Of a stretch of 64,000 nt of DNA, positions 21,040 to 32,727 are shown in pieces. The notes under the pieces are model-generated. The model did not search any database, was not told the DNA's origin, and was given only the letters and a program-made list of their open reading frames with translations. The stretch comes from Leptasterias polaris. Lineage: Eukaryota > Echinodermata > Asteroidea > Forcipulatida > Asteriidae. The stretch spans positions 3,357,501 to 3,421,500 of the forward strand of contig JAZGTN010000044.1 in assembly GCA_037783415.1 (NCBI GenBank). The letters run 5' to 3'. The position numbers were made by a program, and so were the translations under genes. Each line of letters starts with the position of its first letter. Within the stretch, counting starts at the first letter, position 1.

Positions 21040-22929
21040 GAATGATGCCATAAAGTTACAATCGTGTACATCGTTAAAGTTAAGGTACATGATAATGAAT
21101 ATATAATGGCAAACCAGAGAAGTAGTAAAGACAATAACAATTTACACGGAAGTTAAATAATTAATCACAAACAGGACAAAAATTACTTAGGCGTAGGGTG
21201 AAACAAAAGCTTTTGTTCCCATACCTACGGACAGACAAACAACACACAAACACACCAACAGACTATTCACAACACTGACTTACATAAAAACATGTAGGTA
21301 CAAAGAAAACATCATCCGGAAATATGTCATAACTTTTCTTTCATGACTAAAAATTAAGGATTAGGCCCAAGGAACTGTGCTTAATTTTTTTTTGCAAAAT
21401 TTGACAAAGTGCAGATTTTAACGAATCGCTTTGACTATTCCAATTGGTACTACCACGTTGGACCAGACTATTTCTAAACAATGATGTCCTGTTGAAACGG
21501 ACATAAAGATTTTTCTTAGGGTACGTCTAGTATCATACGAATGAATATTTGAAGTTAAGGTAAAGAAAGAGTTAAAACAAGAAGGGAATGCATTATGGTT
21601 GTATATACATAAATTTACCTAAATTAAGGTAAAAAGGGTCATTGAAGTTTAGAAGTTTAAATTGTTCAAAAAGTGGAGCTGAATGATCACAATAATCAAC
21701 AGCCTCTTACACTGTGTTGAAGAACCACCCCTTAGAGAATGCAATATAGTTTAAATACGGCAGAACAACAGAATTATAGTTGGTTAATAAAATATTACTA
21801 GGTAGGAAAAACGTTAAACTATATATTCACATTTTTGATATTTTACTTGATAACCAACAGTTGGAAATGATGCGAACAGCCCGCTTTTGTAAAGTAAATA
21901 GTCTCTTACACTGTGTTGAAGAACCACCCCTCATCAATATTTATATACTTAAGAATTTCGTGACTTTCACTTGATTCAAATTGATACCATTTACAACTAA
22001 GGGAATAGATTGAGTATATTTATATTGATTTGCAAAATAAAACATAATTAGATTTTACCACATTGATACATAACTTATTAGCTAAAAGCCAAGTACTTAT
22101 TTTTTCAAGTTCCAAATTAAGGTTCTGAATCGCAGCATCTGCATTATTATGACTGTACAATAAACTTGTGTCATCTGCAAATAAGCAAAATGAAATAATA
22201 TCAGATGAGTTATACAGGTGTCATTGATGTAAATAATAACTAGCAAGGGACCTAACACAGAACCTCGGGTGACTCCACAAGAAGTAAGTTGATCAATAGA
22301 ATCGACAGCATTAAACGAAACAAGTCAGTGTTTTCTATTTTGATAAGAACTTTGAACAAGTCCAAGGCTCTTCCACCAATACCGTGTATAAATAGTGTTC
22401 TAATTTACGAAGCAAAATGTCATAATTAACCGTGTCGAAAGCCTTGGACAAGTCCAAAAATATACCAACAGAGATGTTCTTATCATCTATAGCTTGTGAT
22501 AATTTATTAACTATACATACGAAATTGCGAGGTAAGTAGAGTAATTTTCTCTAAATCCAAAATATTGTGATTCAGACAATATTGTGTTCGTTTAAAAAAG
22601 AGTTTAATCTAGAATAAATTAACTTTTCAAAAGTTTTTTAGAATATAGATACTACTGTGATGGGTATATAGTTTTTAATATCATGCTTCTTGCATTTTTT
22701 TTTTATGTATTGGTGTAACTTTGCCTATTTTTAACCCGTCAGGAAAAATTCCTAACGCTAAAGACATATTGAAAAGCTCAGCTAAAGGCTTCGCTAATGA
22801 GCAACTATTCAGTTTAATAACAAAAGAACTTAAGCCGTCACAGCCCGACACCTTACCATGAGGAATTTTGTTAAGAATACCCACTATTTCCTCTTGCGTA
22901 ATGGGCGTCAGGAAAAGAGACTGGAACAT
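21040..22929 (-). pseudogene. LINE (non-LTR retrotransposon) reverse transcriptase remnant
   Basis: On the minus strand, 22929-22681 encodes the N-terminal part of a non-LTR RT, including TPITQEEIVGILNKIPHGK, SGCDGLSSFVIK and GKVTPIHKKK. Further along, at about 22260-22170, the frame reads SVLGPLL and then LFADDTSLLY, the catalytic FADD box. Multiple stops and shifts separate these blocks. The family looks CR1/L2/Jockey-like, but I cannot assign it firmly. No endonuclease domain is seen, so it is 5'-truncated. Confidence 0.75.
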
Positions 22930-23228
22930 TCAGAAAGGATTAAAATGCTGTATATACATAATGGGAGTTTACTGGCAAGCCTGGTGCCAATGTAATTTTT
23001 CCTTCTTATGGAGTTATAAATACCATCCGATATCATAACGGCATTTGATTTCTTGCACACAGGTAAATTTTTTTCATACAATGTTTGTACAAGCCTTTTT
23101 AAGTCCTCGATCTTGCTTGCAACTTGAAGAGCTACAACAGTTCAAAAACTAATAGTCTGAGAAAAGGCAAATGTATTGCCCATAATGAGATGCACAAGTT
23201 TAAACAACCTGAGGGGGACCATTATTTG

Positions 23229-23345
23229 ATAATAATAATAATAATAATAACCAGTTCTTATATAGCGCATTTCACAATAACGTCTCAATGCGCTTTACAA
23301 AAAATGGAGGGAGGGGGAAATATGTCCCCCTGTCCCCCCATGATA
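23229..23345 (+). repeat. SINE-like fragment with (AAT)n and 'tatagcgc' motif
   Basis: (ATA)n is followed by 'ccagttcttatatagcgcat' and 'caatgcgctttac'. The same block occurs at 34264-34470, with weaker copies near 49225 and 56401. It is dispersed and noncoding. Confidence 0.7.
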
Positions 23346-23429
23346 GACGCTCGTCACCCAGGGTTGTAGGTGTCTGTGCTTGATTACAGAGTTAAATAGT
23401 AATATGAATGATCTGTTGGTAACAGTTAG

Positions 23430-23560
23430 AGATTAGATTAACGGTGAAGAGGACGAGAACCAGCTGTTCTGCTCTCGAGCCAAGCTGTATCGCTACGACA
23501 AGACCTTATCCCAGGGGAGGGATTGGAGACATCAAGTTGCCCTCCACTGGATGGTCACAT
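23430..23560 (+). pseudogene. RanBD exon fragment
   Basis: One frame reads NGEEDENQLFCSRAKLYRYDKTL, matching the GEEDEE...RAKLY block of RANBP2-type Ran-binding domains. The next block (GIGDIKL) lies in a shifted frame, and the domain then ends. It is an isolated remnant about 5 kb beyond the main RANBP2-like cluster, probably part of the same duplication history. Confidence 0.7.
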
Positions 23561-24326
23561 GCCATAGTGGCCAGAAGAGCACTCTTAAACTATGTGCTGT
23601 AGTTGCAATTGTTGAACCTTCCCTTCCAGGGATACAATTTTTTTAATACAACACTGCTGTTCCCTTTCCAATGTTAACTCCAGTTGGATATAAATTACAT
23701 TATAGAGGATTTGTTCTGGTTTACTTTAAATTTAGTAGCTAGTCTATGGTATGGCCTTGTTTAGGTCTATTCAAATTGGCCTGCCAATTATATAGTATTA
23801 AAAGATGGTTCTCCATCAAAGTACCCAAACTGCTTGACAATGTTCTTTCTATAGTCTGTGTTTCTTTAAGGTACATAATGAAGAAAAGAGAGGGGACTGT
23901 TAAACAAAGGAACTGAAAAGGAAAAAAGGACGCTGTACTCACTTTTTCATACGCAATAGTCTATCGAAGTAATAAGTTTGAGGGATAAAGGAAAGTCATC
24001 ACATTGATAGCAATAATTCATTTTTATTGCACACACGATCATATGCATTATGCGCCCTCCTATTTATTTTGTACTGTTTAGAAGCTCTGTTTATCCAGGG
24101 TTGGTTTTTGTTGGTATAGGCTTGGTCTGCCAACTTGCTCTTTTGGGATTGGCTAGTCTCCCTAGTCCTTTCTAATGTTTTTTTTGAGGGGCAAGTATAA
24201 AGTTTCGTCCAATCAAAACTGGTCTTAGCGTCGGAAGATTTAGGGTACGGGCATCAAAAATGTCAATTGAAGTTTCAATGTATTTTTCTTGTGTTGGTCA
24301 GAGTATAAATTGAAGTAGGCCTATGG

Positions 24327-24545
24327 AGTGGATTCACAATGACTTAAAGAATGTGTAGCTTGACCCTAAATACATTTGAAGCCTCTTGTATGAGAAGTAG
24401 ATTCACGGTGACTTTGTAGAAATGTGTATGCTTGACCTTTCATGAAGCACCAGGTTTGCTTGATTCACGTGGACTTAAATGTGTATGCTTAACCCGTTAT
24501 GAAGCCTCGTGGCTTGTAGATTCACAGTGATTTGGTTAAAACATT
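24327..24545 (+). repeat. Four degenerate ~70-bp direct repeats
   Basis: Each unit contains 'gattcac.gtgact' and most 'atgtgtatgcttgacc..atgaagcctc'. Noncoding. Confidence 0.6.
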
Positions 24546-24653
24546 TTAAGGACACAAACGCCAGCCAACAAGGCTTCCAGTGATTCCACGGCGTACTCTT
24601 GTGCATGCGGTTGGGGCACATGAATCAGCCCCACCTGCCTATAGGGTACGAGT

Positions 24654-24708
24654 GTTGTCAGTTACCAAATTAAACAAATTGTTGTTCAATTTGGTAACCG
24701 ACAGTTCA
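24654..24708. repeat. Short foldback, ~21-bp arms
   Basis: GTCAGTTACCAAATTAAACA and its near reverse complement (two mismatches) are separated by a few bases. It lies about 180 bp upstream of the BEL element. Confidence 0.6.
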
Positions 24709-24885
24709 GGTAGGGAAGGGTGGGGGTGGTCCATGGTGCCGAAACGAGGCAACTTGTCACTTTTACATTGTATGGCTCGTTCTATCGTGTCCTGGCCATG
24801 CAGTCTAAGGGACATGTTGCCTTCGGATTGGGCGTTATTGGCTATAAAATAAATGCGATTGGACACATTTTTTAAAAGTCAAATC

Positions 24886-25540
24886 TGTAAGATTTCCTGC
24901 ATCTTACTTTTCTTTGTTTGTTTCTTTGATATTAATCTTGTATATCGCCCTCTATTGTTGAGAGATTACCTTCTTAGATTGATTAGTCTGGTCCCAACTG
25001 TTTACTATTTTACATAGCATTTTACACTAAGTAGACCAGATACTAGACTTTGCCACATGTTCATTGTTTTAACCATTCATTTGATACAAGTTATACTACA
25101 AGTGTTTAAGATTCCTGTGATTACTGCCTTTAAATTGGACGCAAAACAGTGTAAGTTAATTTTGTTTTCTTTTATGTTAAAGCTGGATTGTCATTTTGTT
25201 AAGTATAATCTGAGAGAAGAGCAGAAGAGATAAATAAAGGACTAATTTAGATTGTTGTTTGATATGCATTCACAAAAGCACTTTCACTGGAGATTTTACT
25301 GCTAGACTTTTCATTAAAGGGATTTACTTAAAGGAGCAGTTTTGATTAAAGTTTTCTCTAAAGTTTTCTCTAAAGTTTGATTAAAGTTTCATTAAGATTT
25401 GATTAAGGTTTATATTTAGACATTGTATTTTTCATACATGTAGATTTCGAACCCGACCATTGATGTAATGTCTTCCGAGAATTGCAAATAAAGGAGTTTG
25501 GAAACGTTTGAAGTTTAAGAGACGCACACAGAATCTTACA
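24886..25540 (+). repeat. 5' LTR of the BEL/Pao element
   Basis: 655 bp with a 9-bp terminal inverted repeat. AATAAA near 25232 (in 'gataaataaagg') is a plausible poly(A) signal, and T/A-rich repeats 'ctctaaagttt' lie near 25355-25380. A primer-binding site may start at TGG 25558, but the match to a tRNA end is not verified. Confidence 0.95.
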
Positions 25541-25698
25541 TTCGAAATACTTGCCACTGGGTGTGCAGCCAGACAGTAGCTTCACCCCCTTGATGATTTG
25601 ATGAGGCAAGAGAGAGAGAGTAACTAGGTGAGACCGTTTCATTTTAACTAACCCCTGGGCTAGATGATAAGAAACCACATAACTCTTCATCTTTCGAC

Positions 25699-28600
25699 AT
25701 GGCTAATACTGAGATGAGGAAGATGAGAGGCCTTGCGAAGGGACGATTCACTAGAATATGTCGTTCCATTGACACCGCAATCACACAGAGTAAAACAATA
25801 GAGTATGTCAACATGTTGGCATCTGATTTGAAGTCTGCATGTGACACTGTTTACGCCAAGCATGAAGAGTTCATCCTGCATACTGACGGTGAAGATGAAG
25901 ATGAAGAGTGGATTTCTACCATAGAAGTGAACTACGATAAGATCAGAGAGATGCTGATGAATTACAAGATCCACGCCCATAAAGATGAGTCAGATGCCTC
26001 CAAAATACAGCAGACACAACTTGAGAACGAGGCAAAGCAAACATCACTACACAAAGCAAGAAATCTTAGAGATGTTCACGAAGCAGATCTACGTCAACTT
26101 TGTAAGGGAATTACATCGTACATCGAGAACGAGTCACTTGATGCAGTGAAGACTGGAAAGAGAGATTTAAAACAACTAATGGAAGACACGAAAGCAGCTC
26201 ACATGGAGTACGTCATGATGTTACCAGCTGATGAGTTTGAAAGTGAGAACACATGGCTCCTACCAATCCGTGAGTCATACTACAAAGTAAGCGAAGCAAT
26301 TGGTAAATTCCTAGATTGTCATGCTGCTTCTCCATCCCCAGCTCATAATGAGAAGAAATCTAAGAATGGCTTTCACATTGAGAAGATGCGCCTACCAGTT
26401 TTTGACGGCGACATTAGAAATTATCCAAGATTTCGTTCTGACTTCAAAAAGTTCATCCAACCTGAGACGACAGTAGATCAGTCTGCTTTCGTTCTGCGAA
26501 GATCATTGGGTGAAAAACCACTGCAAGTGATTGGTGCCATAGATGATGATGTCAACGAGATTTGGAAGAGACTAGATGAGCGGTATGGGGATCCTATCAA
26601 GATGGCGGACTCAATCATGCGAGATTTTGAGAAGATTAAACCAGTACGAGATGGAGACGACAAGCAGTTCGTCGAATTAGTCGATATTATTGAAAGGAGC
26701 TACAACGACCTCACGAAAGTTGAGATGGAACGAGAGATATCCAACACTAGAGTAGTTGGTGATATAGAGCGAAGATTACCCCCCATAGTGAGGAGAGAGT
26801 GGTCAAGATCCCTTTACGATGACAAATCTGAAGTAGATCGCTCTGACCGATTTCCAGCTCTCCTTCAATTTCTGATAAAAGAAAAGAAGAGCGTCGAGTA
26901 TGAGTTGTCCGAAATAAGAAGTCTTGCTACTCATAGCAACTCCCCGAGAGCAACGGTGAACACCACAGACGTCAAGGAGAAATATGAAACCACAAGGCGA
27001 GACGTAGTCAAGAAGTGTCTCCTTCACGATGATGGTAAACACACCACACCAGAGTGCCGAGTGTTCATGGGTAAATCAGTTTCAGAAAGAGCTCAGATCG
27101 TGAGGGAAAAGGGAGCATGTTACTGCTGTCTGAATCGTGGACACCGAATAACGGATTGCAGAAAGAAGAAGAAGTGTGACGTCATCAATTGCACTCGCAC
27201 TCATCATCCAACACTGCACTACATCCAGCAACAAGCAGAACAGACCCCAACCTCCACAGTCAACAACCACACTGTGGCATCATCAAGATCCAACGAGGCT
27301 TGTCTCCTTCAATTAATGAAGATCAAGGTTGGCCCAACCCAGATGAACGTGCTATGGGATGGTTGCGCTACATCCTCCCTCATCACCAACATGGCTGCTA
27401 AAGCAGCAGGCTTAAGAGGTACCCCCATCAAGGTTTCTATAACAAAGGTGGGCGGAGTGACAGAAGAGATTGACAGTTTCCGCTACTCGGTGCCCCTTAC
27501 TGACAGACAGGGTTACATAATTAACATCCTAGCCTACGGGATCGACCGCATTACTGCAGATATAGAGAACATCAACACACAGAGCGTTGTGGGACTTTTC
27601 ATGGGCGTAAGCCGGGAGCAGATTGAGCGCCCCAGGGGCCAGGTAGACCTCCTCATCGGTTTTGAATATGCAGGGTACCACCCAATAAGACTACAGGCTG
27701 TAGACCACCTGCTTGTCCTGGAGAACAGATTTGGTAGATGTTTGGGAGGCACTCATCCAGCCATTACTGAGAGAACCAGACGAATCCTTGCCGCTACAGC
27801 AATGATCCACCATGTGTCCACTTGCAGCCTAGACCAATTCATGACGTTGGAGAGCATGGGAGTGGAGTGTAACCCAAGATGCGGGAACTGTAGATGTGGT
27901 AAATGTCCCATCGGGTCCAAAGACTACACTTTGAAGGAAGAGCGAGAACTCGCACTAATTGATCAGAACCTCATCTTTCATGGATCTCATTGGGAAGCAG
28001 CTTACCCCTGGATCAAGGATTCCGCTAATCTGCCAGACAACAGACACGTTGCATTTGCCACCCTAAGAGCCCTAGAGCGACGACTGGAGCGTGACCCTAC
28101 CAAGGCACAAGTGTACGACGCACAAATAAAAGACATGATAGATCGAGGCGTCGCCCGAGTAATCCCCGAGGAAGAAAGGGTTTCGTATAAGGGACCGATC
28201 CACTACATAGCCCATCACGAAGTTCTGAAGCCAGACAGCAAGAGCACCCCTGTCAGGATTGTATTCAATAGCAGTGCCAATTATAAAGGACATATCCTCA
28301 ACGACTACTGGGCTAAAGGTCCAGACATGATGAACTCTCTCCTGGGAGTACTACTTCGATTTCGAGAGAACGAGGTAGCTTTGGTTGGCGACATCCGCAA
28401 GATGTATCACAGCGTCTTTACTACATTGAAGGACCAACACTGCCACAGATTTCTCTGGAGAGGAATGCGGACCGGCGAGGATCCAAAGACCTACTGCATG
28501 AAAGTTGTCAACATGGGTGACCGGCCATCAGCCACTATTGCCACCGTGGCACTGAAGAAAACCGCTGAGCTTGGCAAAGATAAATTTCCCGAAGCCGCAA

Positions 28601-31239
28601 GCACGATCCAGCAGAATGTTTATGTTGATGATATCCTCGAGTCTGTGCCAACACTAGACAAAGCCCGGATCCATGCACAAGAGATTGACCAATTGATCAA
28701 GCCAGGAAATTTCTTTCTAAAGAAATGGGTGTTCTCTGGAGGACACGACAAAGATGATGAAGAATGGCCTAGCAAGGAGAACAGTGAGAAGGTGCTTGGC
28801 ATTTCATGGGACCCAAAGAGAGATGTTTTCCACTTCATCACAAGGATCAACTTCGCCCTAAAGAAGAAGAAGATGAGACAAGGTCCTGACCTGAGAGAGG
28901 ATCAAATCCCTTCAGAGATTCCTTCCATACTCACCAAGAGAATGTGTTTGAGCCAAGTCAACGGAATTTATGACCCACTAGGCCTTGTTGCACCATTCAC
29001 AATTAAGGCGAAGATACTACTTCGAAAGATGTGGGGCATAAAGCTTGGTTGGGACGACCCAATGCCTGACAACATGAGAAGAGAATGGATACAGTTCTTC
29101 AAGGAGCTGTACGAGGTCGCTAATATTACATTCCAACGATGCATCAAACCAGAAGGAGTCGATCCACAGACAAAGCCAACCCTGATTGTCTTTTCCGATG
29201 GTTCTGAGCAAGCATTTGGGACGGTAGCCTACATTCGCTGGATGCTCAACGATGGCAGATACGTATCAAATTTAGTAGCAAGCAAGAGCCGCATTGCTCC
29301 CATCGAAGTAGCCAGCATTGTGCGACTAGAACTGAGCGGAGCTGTCCTCAACAAACGACTCACATGTTTCATCAAGAAAGAAATGCGATTACAATTCGAC
29401 AGAGAGTTTCACATTGTCGACAGCGAGATTGTGAGATCGATGATTCAAAAACAGAGCTATGGGTTCAAGACGTTCGTCGCCACGCGAATTGGTGAGATAC
29501 AGGAGGCAACAGAGCCAGAGGATTGGTGGTGGTGTAAAGGTGAACTGAACGTTGCTGACCTGATCACAAGAGGAAAAACTCCATCTGAGATTGGTTCTGA
29601 TAGCACATGGCAGCAAGGTCCAACATTTCTGCAACAACCCATAGAAGAATGGCCAATCCAACAAAGCTGCTCAGAAGGCAACCTTCCAGAACGGGCCAAG
29701 ATCATAATGGTTGCTGATGCACGAGAAGCCGATACACTAGCTAACAGAATTGATGTCAGTAGATACAGCAGCTACAACAAGCTCTTGAGGGTAACTGCCA
29801 GGATTCTTGCCATCTACGTCAACAAGAATTTATCCAGTGCGACCAAAGTTCTTTCCGCAGAAGATATACAGCGAGCAGAACTTTTCTGGATCAAGGAGTG
29901 TCAGAAGCCGATAATGAAGACACTTAATGATGACAAGGTGACTTTCGATAAGATGTACGCCAAACTGTGTCCCCAGGTCAGAGATGACGGCGTCATTGTT
30001 GTGGGAGCCAGAGCAGGAAGATACGTACACTTCAGCTACAACAAACAGGAAGTTCCCCTTCTCCTCTATCGTCACCCTTTCTCCAAGCTGTATGCTGTAC
30101 ATGTTCATGATAGAGGTCACCCAGGAGTTCAGACAACAGTCTCCAAGATTCGTTCAAAATTTTGGATCATCAACCTATACAAGATGGCGAAGAGTATCCG
30201 TCACCACTGTGTGCCGTGCAGAAGACAAGAGAAGGATATGGTCGGTCAGAAGATGGGAGAGCTGCCGTTGGCGCGACTAAAGCCATCACCACCCTGGAGC
30301 TACGTTGGAGTAGATTTGTTTGGGCCGTTCACAACTCGTGGAGAGGTCAACAAGAGAGCTCGAGGCAAAGCGTATGGCGTTATTTTCAACTGTTTCACCA
30401 CGCGAGCAGTGCACATAGATCTTGCAGTTGACTACAGCTCGATTGGATTTCTACAAGTCCTCAGAAGATTTGTATCTCTCAGAGGTTACCCGAGCGAGAT
30501 GTACAGTGATGGAGGTAGTCAGCTGGTTGGAGCGTCAAAGGAGCTCAAGCAAGTAACAGATGGCTGGGACGCAGACAAGCTACATGACTTTGGCGTTTCT
30601 AACGGGATGACATGGAAGTTCTCTATGGCGGATTCACCTTGGCAGAATGGAGTTACAGAGATTCTGATCAAAGGCGTCAAGAAGGCCATAAATCATGCCA
30701 TCGGGAACCAGGTTCTTCAGTTTCATGAACTACAGACCGTCTTCTTCGAAGTAGCCAACCTAGTGAACGAGAGACCGATCGGACGACATCCGACTGACCC
30801 AGAAGACGGAGTCTATCTATGTCCAAATAATCTACTGCTTGGACGTGCCACAGGAAGAGTGCCAAGCGGACCATGGAGAGAGACGAACAACCCCAGACAT
30901 CGTGTTGAGTTCATCCAAAACATCATCAAGGCCTACTGGATCAAGTGGACCAGAGACTATTTTCCTTCTCTCATCGTTAGGCAAAAGTGGCACCATCAGA
31001 GAAGGAATGTGCAGAAAGGTGACATAGTGCTGGTTCAAGATAGCAACGCTGTTCGCGGCAACTGGAGAATGGGTATAGTGGATGAGGTACACCCGGATGA
31101 AGCTGGCAACGTGAGGAACGTGCAAGTTAGGCTGAAAACCCCAGATAACACTGATCGAAGGGCGAACTACACTCTCATCAAAAGGGCTGTGCAAAGACTG
31201 ATCGTTCTTGTTCCTGGTAACCGCGACGAGATTGATTAA
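25699..31239 (+). CDS. BEL/Pao gag-pol polyprotein
   Basis: 1,846 residues from ATG 25699. Domains in order: coiled N-terminal gag; a gag region of DUF1759 type (about 228-420, with LPVFDGDIRNYPRF); a Cys/His zinc-binding stretch (about 440-500, with CYCCLNRGHRITDC); an aspartic-protease-like segment (about 545-700, LWDGCATSSLI, where the usual D-S/T-G is D-G-C); reverse transcriptase (about 830-1010, RIVFNSSA and the YVDD box at about 975); RNase H-like region (about 1150-1290, IVFSDGSEQAFG). The integrase has an HHCC zinc site (about 1468-1512), a D,D,E core (VGVDLFGPF, MYSDGGSQ, SPWQNGVTE) and a C-terminal DUF5641-like domain (about 1755-1840). This is the BEL/Pao order. No env-like ORF follows; the LTR begins 40 bp after the stop. 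Confidence 0.96.
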   Translation: MANTEMRKMRGLAKGRFTRICRSIDTAITQSKTIEYVNMLASDLKSACDTVYAKHEEFILHTDGEDEDEEWISTIEVNYDKIREMLMNYKIHAHKDESDASKIQQTQLENEAKQTSLHKARNLRDVHEADLRQLCKGITSYIENESLDAVKTGKRDLKQLMEDTKAAHMEYVMMLPADEFESENTWLLPIRESYYKVSEAIGKFLDCHAASPSPAHNEKKSKNGFHIEKMRLPVFDGDIRNYPRFRSDFKKFIQPETTVDQSAFVLRRSLGEKPLQVIGAIDDDVNEIWKRLDERYGDPIKMADSIMRDFEKIKPVRDGDDKQFVELVDIIERSYNDLTKVEMEREISNTRVVGDIERRLPPIVRREWSRSLYDDKSEVDRSDRFPALLQFLIKEKKSVEYELSEIRSLATHSNSPRATVNTTDVKEKYETTRRDVVKKCLLHDDGKHTTPECRVFMGKSVSERAQIVREKGACYCCLNRGHRITDCRKKKKCDVINCTRTHHPTLHYIQQQAEQTPTSTVNNHTVASSRSNEACLLQLMKIKVGPTQMNVLWDGCATSSLITNMAAKAAGLRGTPIKVSITKVGGVTEEIDSFRYSVPLTDRQGYIINILAYGIDRITADIENINTQSVVGLFMGVSREQIERPRGQVDLLIGFEYAGYHPIRLQAVDHLLVLENRFGRCLGGTHPAITERTRRILAATAMIHHVSTCSLDQFMTLESMGVECNPRCGNCRCGKCPIGSKDYTLKEERELALIDQNLIFHGSHWEAAYPWIKDSANLPDNRHVAFATLRALERRLERDPTKAQVYDAQIKDMIDRGVARVIPEEERVSYKGPIHYIAHHEVLKPDSKSTPVRIVFNSSANYKGHILNDYWAKGPDMMNSLLGVLLRFRENEVALVGDIRKMYHSVFTTLKDQHCHRFLWRGMRTGEDPKTYCMKVVNMGDRPSATIATVALKKTAELGKDKFPEAASTIQQNVYVDDILESVPTLDKARIHAQEIDQLIKPGNFFLKKWVFSGGHDKDDEEWPSKENSEKVLGISWDPKRDVFHFITRINFALKKKKMRQGPDLREDQIPSEIPSILTKRMCLSQVNGIYDPLGLVAPFTIKAKILLRKMWGIKLGWDDPMPDNMRREWIQFFKELYEVANITFQRCIKPEGVDPQTKPTLIVFSDGSEQAFGTVAYIRWMLNDGRYVSNLVASKSRIAPIEVASIVRLELSGAVLNKRLTCFIKKEMRLQFDREFHIVDSEIVRSMIQKQSYGFKTFVATRIGEIQEATEPEDWWWCKGELNVADLITRGKTPSEIGSDSTWQQGPTFLQQPIEEWPIQQSCSEGNLPERAKIIMVADAREADTLANRIDVSRYSSYNKLLRVTARILAIYVNKNLSSATKVLSAEDIQRAELFWIKECQKPIMKTLNDDKVTFDKMYAKLCPQVRDDGVIVVGARAGRYVHFSYNKQEVPLLLYRHPFSKLYAVHVHDRGHPGVQTTVSKIRSKFWIINLYKMAKSIRHHCVPCRRQEKDMVGQKMGELPLARLKPSPPWSYVGVDLFGPFTTRGEVNKRARGKAYGVIFNCFTTRAVHIDLAVDYSSIGFLQVLRRFVSLRGYPSEMYSDGGSQLVGASKELKQVTDGWDADKLHDFGVSNGMTWKFSMADSPWQNGVTEILIKGVKKAINHAIGNQVLQFHELQTVFFEVANLVNERPIGRHPTDPEDGVYLCPNNLLLGRATGRVPSGPWRETNNPRHRVEFIQNIIKAYWIKWTRDYFPSLIVRQKWHHQRRNVQKGDIVLVQDSNAVRGNWRMGIVDEVHPDEAGNVRNVQVRLKTPDNTDRRANYTLIKRAVQRLIVLVPGNRDEID

Positions 31240-31279
31240 GCGTGTTATTGAACTGTATTGATATTGTTGGTGGGCGGAG

Positions 31280-31934
31280 TGTAAGATTTCCTGCATCTTA
31301 CTTTTCTTTGTTTGTTTCTTTGATATTAATCTTGTATATCGCCCTCTATTGTTGAGAGATTACCTTCTTAGATTGATTAGTCTGGTCCCAACTGTTTACT
31401 ATTTTACATAGCATTTTACACTAAGTAGACCAGATACTAGACTTTGCCACATGTTCATTGTTTTAACCATTCATTTGATACAAGTTATACTACAAGTGTT
31501 TAAGATTCCTGTGATTACTGCCTTTAAATTGGACGCAAAACAGTGTAAGTTAATTTTGTTTTCTTTTATGTTAAAGCTGGATTGTCATTTTGTTAAGTAT
31601 AATCTGAGAGAAGAGCAGAAGAGATAAATAAAGGACTAATTTAGATTGTTGTTTGATATGCATTCACAAAAGCACTTTCACTGGAGATTTTACTGCTAGA
31701 CTTTTCATTAAAGGGATTTACTTAAAGGAGCAGTTTTGATTAAAGTTTTCTCTAAAGTTTTCTCTAAAGTTTGATTAAAGTTTCATTAAGATTTGATTAA
31801 GGTTTATATTTAGACATTGTATTTTTCATACATGTAGATTTCGAACCCGACCACTGATGTAATGTCTTCCGAGAATTGCAAATAAAGGAGTTTGGAAACG
31901 TTTGAAGTTTAAGAGACGCACACAGAATCTTACA
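31280..31934 (+). repeat. 3' LTR of the BEL/Pao element
   Basis: Same length as the 5' LTR with one visible substitution. A short purine-rich run (GGGCGGAG, 31272-31279) directly before it is a plausible polypurine tract. Confidence 0.95.
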
Positions 31935-32019
31935 AAATCTAAAATCCACACTGGAATTTACACATTCCGCCATTTGCCCTATGGTAGAACCAAACTTTCG
32001 ACACCACAAAATGGAGGAC

Positions 32020-32302
32020 TACGGAGCTTTTAAAGGGACATGCATGAAAAAAAACTGTGGAAAAAAAAATCGCACATATCGCAACGTTTGACACGCCATA
32101 GCCCCTCACGTGCGCGGGTGGGTTCGCTTTTTTTTGTTCGCACGCAGATTTTTTTCGTTCGCACGCATATTTTTTTCGTTCGCATGCAGATTTGTTTTCG
32201 TTCGCACGCAGATTTTTTTCGTTCGCACGCAATTTTTTTTCGTTCGCACGCAAATTTTTTTCCAATTTTTTTTTTCACGCATGTCCCTTTAAAAGCTCCG
32301 TA
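32020..32302. mobile_element. 283-bp foldback element with internal tandem repeats
   Basis: Inverted arms TACGGAGCTTTTAAAGGGAC... (32020-32044 and 32278-32302) are flanked by the 6-bp direct repeat GAGGAC (32014-32019, 32303-32308). Inside, about six 23-bp repeats 'ttcgttcgcacgcagatttt' occupy 32135-32260. Confidence 0.85.
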
Positions 32303-32727
32303 GAGGACCGTGTTTACAAAAGTAAAAGGAAAACCACACAATTTGTTATTTGATATTTTTGTGTGAATCACTGTATTTGAAATGCTTTTATAGTTGCCCA
32401 AAGCGCCTAATCTGAAGGGCAACGTGTCCCTTTAAATAAATAATGGAGCCTTCTATGCAAAACCGCGGTGACAAAATAAAATACACACAAGACAAATAAA
32501 TCTTCCAAAAATAATGTTTATTGCACTAAAACCTCAGCTCACAAAGGGATCCAAATAAATAGTTTTGATCCAAAAATATAAACATCTTTAAACAAAATAT
32601 ATCTCCTTTGCCTATTGTAAAGGCAATATTCATTTCTAGCTAATAGTTTTGAAGAAACACTTCATCATGACGGAAATTATCAGAATTTGTTTTATTACAC
32701 ATTATTCAGCTGATTTTGGGTTGAACA

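Larger units (their letters stand above)
24886..31934 (+). mobile_element. Complete BEL/Pao LTR retrotransposon (7,049 bp)
   Basis: Two 655-bp LTRs (24886-25540, 31280-31934) begin TGTAAGATT and end AATCTTACA. I see a single difference between them (T in the left, C in the right, within 'cgacca.tgatg'). A 5-bp target duplication AAATC flanks the element (24881-24885, 31935-31939). Between the LTRs lies one uninterrupted 1,846-codon gag-pol ORF. All expected parts are present and open, so the insertion is recent and the element may be competent. Confidence 0.97.

Noticed and set aside
32040..32303. Open frames on both strands in 32.0-32.4 kb
   Set aside because: They come from the 23-bp tandem repeat within the foldback element and encode only repeats of it.
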